Part shown: positions 60,101-64,000 of the stretch, piece after piece
How the letters are laid out: each line of letters opens with the position of its first letter
How positions within the stretch are numbered: position 1 is the first letter of the stretch
Assembly: GCA_009846685.1 (NCBI GenBank)
Contig: VWVY01000008.1
Location: forward strand, 53,861-117,860
Source: Rhizobiales bacterium SYSU XM002
GTDB lineage: Bacteria > Pseudomonadota > Alphaproteobacteria > Rhizobiales > Beijerinckiaceae
Reading direction: 5' to 3'
DNA: 64,000 bases
Translations under genes and position numbers: made by a program
Notes under the pieces: model-generated
The model's database searches: none
The model's input: only the letters and a program-made list of their open reading frames with translations
What the model was told of the DNA's origin: nothing

Positions 60101-62706
60101 AGTCCGGCGCCTGCGGCCGAGACTCGGTTGTAGGTGAGCGTCGCTTGCGCCTCCCTCCCAAGCGAGAACCGCTCGCCGCCATGCGCCAGGTCGAGTACGA
60201 ACTGCTCGTACTCGCTAGTTGGGTCGGCGCCGTCGTCCGGCTTCGGCATGACCTCTAAATCGAAGCCGAGTGGCCGATACTTGCGCACTTCGGAACGCTT
60301 AGCCTTGATCGAGATGCGGTCGCCACCTGTGAGTTTCACCGAGAAGTCGTCTAGATCGACGAGCGCCTGGAGGTCGGCTTCGGGCGCGAAGGTCGCGGAG
60401 ATGCGCACGGTGAGGTTCAGAGCGAGCGCCGCGCTCCGCGCTGCTGGGTCGATGTCGAGCTTGCCGTTTCTGATCTCGATCCGCTGGGTCAGGAGATCAC
60501 CGAAGGAGCCCGTCCCAGGCTCGGATTTCGGTAGGAGCGCCAGGATTCGATCCTTCAGCGACGCCAGGTCGGCTTCCGTCGACACGACGATCTCTGCGTC
60601 AGTTGCGCCCTGCTTGCCCAACTTCGCAGGCCGCAGTGTGCCGCCGGCATGCATTGCGCGGACGCTGACTTCAGGGCTGCCGACGATGTCGATCGTTTCC
60701 GTCAGGTCGCGCGGGCTGCCATCCTCCGGCCCGAAACCCTGCAGGAGGCGCAGGCGCCCGCCCTGAAGGGCGACGAGCACGATGTCGCGCGCCCTCCCGT
60801 CCGGATCCGCACTAGGCTTCGCCGTCAGGCTGAGGATGCGGTTTGATCTATCGGAACTCTGGCCGGTCGCCGGAGAGAGCGTGCCCATGGGCTCGGCCGG
60901 TCCCGTCTCGCGCTCAAGCCACAGGTCAGTTGCGAGCCGCGCGATCGAATTGACATCAGGCTGCAGGACCAGTCCCACCCATGACGCGGGCCCGAAGTCG
61001 AAGACCAGTGAAGGCTTCGCGGCTGCGGAGACGCTCAGGTCGAATCCGAGAGCGCTTCCGGAAAGGTCGGCGGTCGCCGTGTGCCGCACCGGCGTCAGAA
61101 TGATCTGTCGGAGCGCGTAGCTGCGCGGATCGAGCCGCACTTCGATCGTCACGAAGCGGAACACGTTCTGCGCGGCGCCGCTGATCCAGTCGAGCAGTTC
61201 GCCCAAGAGGCGCGCCGCCGCCTCGGCGAGACCGACGACCCCGCTGACGAGCGCGCCGGCGTGCGACGCCATCCGCGAGACCGCTGAAGCAACCATCTTG
61301 CCCAGATGCGCCAGCAGCCGGCGGAGCTGCTCGAGCGAGGGTGCATCGGGCACGGGAGGACCATTGGGCAGAGGGATTGCCGCTATCAGCCGAACCAGCC
61401 GGCCAGCAGCCTCCGCGGTTTTGTTCGCTAGGTAGATTGCGAGATCGACGGGAAACGGTTCGACCACTTTGAGGTCGACCAGCTTGGTCGAGACCTGGCC
61501 ATCGGACGCCAGCGTGATGTCCACGCGCGCCGCAAGCGTGATGTAGAGGCTCGCATCCTCCCACGATTGGATGTGCAGATCATCGATCTGATTTTCGAGC
61601 ACGATGCTGGCAACGACTATCGATCCATCGACTGTGATCGGCGAGACCTTCAGTTTGGTCGTGACAGTTCCCGTGATCTTGAATGGCAACGATTTGATGC
61701 CGGTGAGCGCCGCAGTAAAGGTCGCTCCTTGACCCAATTCGTCGATGCCGAACGACAGGATCGTCTTGTTCGTCGCGGCGTCCCACTTAAGCGTCAGATC
61801 TCGGAGCGAGCAGAGCGTCTCCTTGGCGCCGGCTGGACCATGCTGAAAGCGCCCATTGAGGGATTTGCCGGCTGGCGTCGCTACCTGCACCCGCAGGTCG
61901 CCAGCGTCGAATGCAAGGGCGACGGCCAGCGCTTCATTCTCCGGCACGAACGAGATGTCGCCGAGGAACGGCAGTGAGGTGCCGAAGAAGCCCAGTTTGT
62001 CGCCGAGCCGCCAATCTGGCAGATTCTGTAGCTTTAGGTCAGGCATCGGAAACCGAGGCAGATCAAGCTTGAAGCCGGGCAGCCGCGGCAGATCGATCTC
62101 TAGTCCCGCGTCGACCGCGGCGGTGACATCTGCCTTCTTGACGACCGCATCGAACCTCCACGACCCGAGGAATTCGACCTCTGGTCCGCCCATCCCAGAT
62201 GTCAGATTGATGCTGAGGTCGGCGTGGCCGGCGACTGTCGCCAGGACGTGATCGTCGGGAATGCCGGTAATTCCGTCGACGATTGATGGATCGAACAGCA
62301 GCGAGGCCTCGAGCGCTGCCCCGGCGATCGTTTTGGCGCCGAAGACCGCGCTGGCACCGACGTCGATTTCGAGCGGTTGGGACAGCATGCGTCGCAGGCG
62401 CTCCCGCATCGCGCGCAACTCTTCCTCCGTCGGCGCTTCCCCTCCCGGTTGGGTCGCCACGTCTTCGAGAGTCCTGAACTGGTGTTCCTTGTCTGCGCCC
62501 GTGGGCTTCAGCAGCTTGCGTGGAACGTAGAAGCCAGCCGGCGCCTTCAACGAGAGGCTTGCCGTCACCTGGTCTTTGCTCAGCAGCAGTTCGATCGCGT
62601 GTTGGCCGGTGCTCGGCTCGTTGGAGATCAGCGACGGCGCCAGCTTGATCGCAAAGCCGAGGCCGGACCTCTCCGCGAGCAAGATGCTGTCGCGATCATC
62701 CGGCAT
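51115..62706 (-). CDS. Giant protein of unknown function (3863 aa), second gene of the island operon
   Basis: Uninterrupted 3863-codon frame and by far the largest gene in the window; family not recognised. No N-terminal signal peptide or membrane anchor. Visible regions: residues 1-420, beta-rich with repeated LPRLPGFKLDLPRFP-type strands; about 425-520, amphipathic helices (LVRLIAAIP ... LLGELLDWISG); about 520-1600, long amphipathic beta-strand repeats including a glycine-rich hydrophobic stretch near 1485-1585 (LSIKVFGKRIKLSVGFSLHLAV); a proline linker near 1615 (NPPPEPPPGEH); and a second half of mixed modules, some fibronectin-III-like (LMLDWDLEPS...FHLRHYRVTRTVRG). The repeated strands recall lipid-groove or large scaffold proteins, but this is impression rather than identification. 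ATG at 62706 follows AAGGGG; it begins 51 bases after the membrane peptidase-like gene. Confidence 0.85.
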   Translation of the reverse strand: MPDDRDSILLAERSGLGFAIKLAPSLISNEPSTGQHAIELLLSKDQVTASLSLKAPAGFYVPRKLLKPTGADKEHQFRTLEDVATQPGGEAPTEEELRAMRERLRRMLSQPLEIDVGASAVFGAKTIAGAALEASLLFDPSIVDGITGIPDDHVLATVAGHADLSINLTSGMGGPEVEFLGSWRFDAVVKKADVTAAVDAGLEIDLPRLPGFKLDLPRFPMPDLKLQNLPDWRLGDKLGFFGTSLPFLGDISFVPENEALAVALAFDAGDLRVQVATPAGKSLNGRFQHGPAGAKETLCSLRDLTLKWDAATNKTILSFGIDELGQGATFTAALTGIKSLPFKITGTVTTKLKVSPITVDGSIVVASIVLENQIDDLHIQSWEDASLYITLAARVDITLASDGQVSTKLVDLKVVEPFPVDLAIYLANKTAEAAGRLVRLIAAIPLPNGPPVPDAPSLEQLRRLLAHLGKMVASAVSRMASHAGALVSGVVGLAEAAARLLGELLDWISGAAQNVFRFVTIEVRLDPRSYALRQIILTPVRHTATADLSGSALGFDLSVSAAAKPSLVFDFGPASWVGLVLQPDVNSIARLATDLWLERETGPAEPMGTLSPATGQSSDRSNRILSLTAKPSADPDGRARDIVLVALQGGRLRLLQGFGPEDGSPRDLTETIDIVGSPEVSVRAMHAGGTLRPAKLGKQGATDAEIVVSTEADLASLKDRILALLPKSEPGTGSFGDLLTQRIEIRNGKLDIDPAARSAALALNLTVRISATFAPEADLQALVDLDDFSVKLTGGDRISIKAKRSEVRKYRPLGFDLEVMPKPDDGADPTSEYEQFVLDLAHGGERFSLGREAQATLTYNRVSAAGAGLQFDIDTFAVGRGGIDLAARIKPEPVRLGGIDMPFRFNSGSIAIQGSRFNGGSLMGSGQLPDTLLGEANASIALTLGRSANGDEVAVQAAHAVIDKSGDPITCNLIRFDVTITELGMGFVQEDSYHFYFTITGSARFNPGKNEFASGLLKNFGGVDIRFEKAPLAKDPRVLLRSISFLIKLKPPKQMTLFDIFRFELRSIAFYPATPKFDGDAAVGLGGQVNFGDRGDRVSIQVNVHEMLIGAPPPKEFLPRIRFDGLSVSIALAGVKVSGTAITVDGDIPSLVRPSTLPKNISAKGFLASGRLELDGWAPLTATLGFLELKRKDRPDDRPRHAFFFYGQAIKLSVPIDTPVGTIYLREAGFGFGYRYTIAGINQAEQATSPNQLVKILDEVSKYQGSLDKFEAWEPTYDNSALTLALRGMLALSAAQRDSSTYDEKREALLPNPLLLDVVAALRTDLTFMINLRAWLCVNYHDWVSAEPGAEWTRNPTFRGYLYFSAPRREFLGRFVSNRNGHVGSKPQLPEPLQKAIRSVDYSATLYIRPGLFHFELGWPYELGFDLGKPGDTFHLSLRGGLIQRIEDASVLYGIAFKGKGAVHLEGRVGSSSFGAAAVARAAFDIEARLLAYLSLDNFSESLYYGYLRIDIMVGVSVEIWLSIKVFGKRIKLSVGFSLHLAVSLAIEGVISSSGLGGRARASITVRAFGRSATLGIGFSFNDGLLDKARMRVARFMELGLASDIPDRSMDGRRVEINPPPEPPPGEHAKVGDAIVDEELAKAPAPPSESDVKQNFKGREILRTDFWAMLFPTRRKDATGEWFVLQLVPRDHTQIDSRAVALDETAPATFYACPVGDSDRKAWHRLTGGRGEIHSEFLRLAEQPSPANYEDDYAVELTTRFGDAADQLTLGDVLEDMFLRFEQAGKSDLLTEPRASKVRLDDKALPQDHKTSAAELARNGASRVNLDALAIREAQIEEARSSILSAVMESAARLAESGENNASAWPAIDPEFDARSFGLTFLVSAHALETAFPGIDGPNQSPPNACFEIVKSGTKDSEKGSVQLFNPPNRMFNREQPRLQPIPTVTDQGLMLDWDLEPSWGASVGAYHDPEFHLRHYRVTRTVRGIPENEFRATFTARAGGVTKIDDDANGLRTISRIRPPYQFIDDFREANGGTPMPEALRDALLGRWDMDALRAADFETIQDKIAAKQISVLYEIVPIDIAGTSDFGETFVFTPAPKPEDAVISPRAATLQLVYEATGGEPYGKPDAPVFLMTAPLLKTFGRSPDAEGYKPDYPETGVRYHLRVLTEPIEALGGYGADALEEAGRNFDERSIGRLAGPDVKDFVLTVDPAGTFKLVFEAPADKAQTSTWPPHPLMASAHTGDGSSVVTPDQFLEAIGAGAKDKARGSRRRLFIRRLRDGEPALDKAIKHGEWRSLPVNLVAKTPPPKAIGSPARTKTEIGVNAILDTFEKPWTLDFMALKTANRDMRGESGRVHVLHPGPRASLDELLSAVKAPPKGEGPLRTLSDPARRTGTRLTWKVAASLKANGAHANGDHLRRWIGGYDLFVADPDAMPDVEANDVRAVLAAHATPIGRVALLPPSFDGLEPGGFGDFSRLESAYPSETRRVLAAPKGSRAQGVRKAGWYSTAESLPVFPKPSIRRSLMPEPDEAFIVSLFEKGRPDRLRITLPEWNSAAGDLLTGWSLMCLPDLGDSVTQWFGEGPKCLQVVVPAESPTAAVRRILQGLQLRPTDYGNALTKETALLTNRLDGVASSGPVTIRVEALRLRSGSTADHVVVATAEANFDAAPQKHPILLDTLALLGYGEQSGGGFADGKIYRRFSVVSDPPPEVKANSFQDWLSEAPPERDPHGWGALRTLGLAEGIKVYDKDRGEFLQGSALLDRVNVAFKMALARYGDDGSRFNGQPFVDIMSKPWGNATLAWFDGGIDDPSAEDTAAFVDRRTIAAVQIALRPAPALENKLEPDWPGPVCYYGIEVTGDASLSKWKVQLEDSAQSAGAFRFDLLAAVSGPESNPAVRLKPGLAHEFRPSNFDRPAEPGGSRTIAVLRIVALAAGKPFDPAQYAKFLSIESSISLADGEVKEHASAEVALKLIRRPAADEPELAITSVDGRPPDTAFGRFEPLKAEDWGDAIFHPTYNDNESFFQLQPTDAIAGLLFSGGRRFGRIVLPVGKVTTSEAGPVERQAERDQRTALTDDIVRFGARFLEHCAPMEGASRLRPQFSVGTIADPGEWRLAPDSAGEISVLIPDRERRGARRKFAIVPFGRYDRWIEAASTSKDAKQPRLRVESLDQDDLARQFIDITLPRTEPLERPVVLSALRRPPNAFAPTGQADDGTDMGRLELLVAHGMDTVMAEANRKNEALLAPIDLSVTFMREFNHWGWLCGLQTVTGRSFGNPLSSFGSTLRNGPFAFPALGETEAQLRLETVRRLVPDAWLGSTLISAASPPYFFGVHAFVHVAAGIVVSERTRVGFPEGFVDLARPNVGDQGYAGRDISKPPVWRVAKHDFPGRRKGCAAPVLELDLPLHRFIDCMRPREAEVWFGPSGEHFGGLKEIAHLPEPGVSYSVSTETRAAGGAASRAADFDLLPSVPGPKATSAALSGYVVQGVGQVWQPLLNGPSAHPTVNGRDWRVRLRIKPREELAFIDTPFLHFQDRLDAMNPQPGEISGIDVLQTFAISTAPLAPEPPDWAMKHREAKKTLFASPEARRVLDGWEKYPGGSQTLVLDISRWSISKHDASKALQDLTGTAPVATGAPRTCLRWLPTHAAMDEFKPAPSDPDPDAAAEAWRALVASVGELAARLPGRPVRDGEQLADAEVSLLHAAVDAGPAGELPPITGLRQVRLTCAHEVPPGNWDILFAAAAAGLADVPEAAETLRSWIAFPGAQKKLVLPVGYPFFDVGGPVIAALEALSGAAVEILDGEYLTLRRAPLDEELAAFRAIVGTGNLWKRVLKLARTQLLGGNRFLTVSAAKSGGWPIRQDIARELGE

Positions 62707-62756
62707 GACTTTGACCGCCCCTTGGTTTCAGTGAGGCGCCATCCGCGGGATCCGAT

Positions 62757-63764
62757 CTACGCGGTGACGGCGAAGTGGATATGGTCCATGTGCTTGTCTA
62801 GCGTCGCAGTATCGTAGGCGTGCTTGGCGCCTACGTCGTAGTTCCAGAAGTTGCGATCGGTCTTGCCTGCGACTTTGGCGTCGAAGATGATCTCATCGAT
62901 GGCGAGCGCAGCCACCTTGGCGTCGGTCGCCACCAGAGGCAGCAGGGTTCCGGCGATGTCCTCATTGCCGATGTCGACTGCCCTACCCGTACCGTGATGG
63001 CCTTCAGTGCGGACGATCGAGCTGATCCGGACCAGCGGGACGGTGTTCGACAGCGAAAGAACGAGCGACTGCAGCTTCGCGGTCGCCACCGTCCCAATCG
63101 CTGTGCCTAGCAACTCGCCCTTGAGCTGACTTTCCTTGCCGGGATCGAATATGATGCGGCCATTCGCAATGTTCGTCTTGAGCTGATCAACGACGCTCGC
63201 CGTCGTGACGGCGGCGTTGCGCTCCATCTCCGCTTGCCGCCTGACTGCCTCTTCTCGTTGCAATTGCTCGGCGGGCGGGCCGCCGCTCGGGCGGATGCCG
63301 AAATAGGCGTAGGCCGCAGAGACCGCGAGTCCAAGCCACGTCGATCCGATGTCGGAGACGGTCGAACTGACCTGCGGGTAGAGCATGACGCCGACCACGA
63401 GCGCGGCCACGCCGGTGGCCAGCCAGACCAGCAGGTAGCCAACGATTATCAGGTTGGTGCGGAACTGACCCGTCTCAGTCGTTGGGACGAAATGCCCTAC
63501 GCGCGGAGTGGCGCCAGGTTCGGTGACGCTCAGCTGGGCGATGACCAGAGCGGACACCAGCCCACCGACGGTTGTGACGACGTTGCGGAAGCCTTCGCTG
63601 AAGAGTTCGGCGCCGGGCCTGCTGCATACGAAATTCGCGACGCCCGCGGGCGGTTTGCAGTGACCGATGACCGAGAAGATCATGTACCACGTCGAGATCG
63701 AGAAAATGGCCAGCAGCACGATGGCCAGCAGACCGCCAAAAAAGGCACCAAAAGAATTATTCAT
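62757..63764 (-). CDS. Membrane protein with C-terminal LAS/M15-like metallopeptidase signature
   Basis: 335-residue protein, first gene of the giant-protein operon. Four membrane segments are visible at about 7-33, 58-76, 104-128 and 137-156, with two cysteines in the first loop (GHCKPPAGVANFVCS). A charged linker (about 160-195) leads to a C-terminal domain with SSIVRTEGHHGTGRAVDIGN and, at the end, DHIHF. H257-x6-D264 plus H328-x-H330 match the zinc-ligand layout of LAS enzymes (lysostaphin/D-Ala-D-Ala peptidase/Hedgehog, Pfam M15). This would suit peptidoglycan or peptide cleavage, yet positive-inside charge would place the domain in the cytoplasm, so topology or activity is uncertain. 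The ATG at 63764 begins just before TM1; a longer frame to 63821 crosses an inverted repeat. Homologues are not known to me. Confidence 0.8.
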   Translation of the reverse strand: MNNSFGAFFGGLLAIVLLAIFSISTWYMIFSVIGHCKPPAGVANFVCSRPGAELFSEGFRNVVTTVGGLVSALVIAQLSVTEPGATPRVGHFVPTTETGQFRTNLIIVGYLLVWLATGVAALVVGVMLYPQVSSTVSDIGSTWLGLAVSAAYAYFGIRPSGGPPAEQLQREEAVRRQAEMERNAAVTTASVVDQLKTNIANGRIIFDPGKESQLKGELLGTAIGTVATAKLQSLVLSLSNTVPLVRISSIVRTEGHHGTGRAVDIGNEDIAGTLLPLVATDAKVAALAIDEIIFDAKVAGKTDRNFWNYDVGAKHAYDTATLDKHMDHIHFAVTA

Positions 63765-63799
63765 GTCATTTCTCGCCCAGCACTTTGGCAACAGGCTCG

Positions 63800-63819
63800 G
63801 ACTCATTTCTCTATGAGTC
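63800..63819. promoter_or_regulatory. Inverted repeat upstream of the giant-protein operon
   Basis: GACTCAT (63800-63806) and ATGAGTC (63813-63819) form a perfect 7-bp inverted repeat around TTCTCT, 36-55 bases before the start of the first gene. On the minus strand TTGACTCAT includes a -35-like TTGACT. This is a likely operator or promoter element for the three-gene operon; it could alternatively form a hairpin in the leader. Confidence 0.45.
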
Positions 63820-63882
63820 AATACCGATGTTTTCAGTCATAGGATAAAGCATTGGCACAACTGAAAGCCTCGTCTGACCTGA

Positions 63883-64000
63883 GACCCTGAACTTCCTCCA
63901 GGAATGAGTAGAGTCCGTCGCGAAGGAGACGACGGATGAAGCCCTCACGTTTTTCAGAAGAGCAGATCATCGGGATGCTGAAGGAGCAGGAGGCGGGCGC
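63883..64000 (+). mobile_element. Start of an IS3-family element (cut by window end)
   Basis: A terminal-like end (CTGAACTTCCTCCAGG from 63887) leads to an orfA ATG at 63936 reading FSEEQIIGMLKEQEAG, the IS3-family OrfA helix-turn-helix start, open to the window edge. The segment TAGAGTCCG and the spacing to the ATG match the remnant at 42490-42612, in the same orientation. Whether this copy is complete cannot be seen. Confidence 0.8.

Noticed and set aside
51115..62706. Possibility that the 3863-residue gene is a non-ribosomal peptide or polyketide synthase, or an RTX/FHA-type adhesin
   Set aside because: No carrier-protein serine motif, adenylation or ketosynthase signature, no GGxGxDxxx repeats, and no signal peptide or TPS domain were seen.

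Overview
The window reads as chromosome of a GC-rich alphaproteobacterium, most likely Hyphomicrobiales (rhizobia, Methylobacterium, Xanthobacter or Beijerinckiaceae relatives). This rests on the red-type (form IC) RuBisCO operon with cbbX and a divergent cbbR, the Entner-Doudoroff gene set, the aqpS-arsC pair and the overall codon use. I cannot name the species.

Layout. (1) 1-9 kb: end of an Lrp-type regulator, then zwf, pgl, a three-gene AfuABC/FbpABC-like ABC importer and edd, tightly packed and all on +. Together they convert glucose-6-phosphate to KDPG, with an importer inserted in the cluster. (2) 9-16.5 kb: small accessory and regulatory genes: RidA-like protein, alpha/beta hydrolase, RraA-like protein with a divergent LysR regulator, cupin, CGNR zinc-finger protein, VOC protein, GlxA-type AraC regulator, and a LivJ-type binding protein closed by a clear rho-independent terminator. 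(3) 16.5-23.6 kb (minus): a metal-efflux unit of response regulator, sensor kinase, CusB/CzcB-like adaptor, CusA/CzcA-like RND pump and a small periplasmic protein, with no outer-membrane channel. (4) 23.7-33.9 kb: cbbR and, divergent from it, a full Calvin operon: fbp, prk, tkt, fba, rbcL, rbcS, cbbX, rpe, cbbY. The intergenic region carries two TNA-N7-TNA LysR boxes 21 bp apart. (5) 34-38 kb: a fused indolepyruvate oxidoreductase (minus) divergent from an Lrp regulator. (6) 38-40.5 kb: a cold-shock/translation group of CspA, ribosomal protein S21 and a DEAD-box RNA helicase with a long leader. (7) 40.5-41.7 kb: arsC-aqpS arsenic operon.

(8) 41.8-64 kb is an accessory island. It starts with a remnant of a WHH-type nuclease toxin tail overlapping a SUKH (SMI1/KNR4) immunity gene. 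Then come remnants of an IS3 transposase, a PD-(D/E)xK-like nuclease and an IS5 transposase. The rest, about 20 kb, is one minus-strand operon of three genes: a membrane protein with a C-terminal LAS (M15/Hedgehog)-like metallopeptidase signature, a 3863-residue protein, and a 2440-residue protein. I recognise neither giant protein. The window ends inside another IS3 orfA whose left end resembles the one at 42.5 kb. This IS-bounded giant-protein operon is the best candidate for an undescribed system.

I saw no tRNA, rRNA or CRISPR. Many long antisense frames over the GC-rich genes were judged to be shadows.
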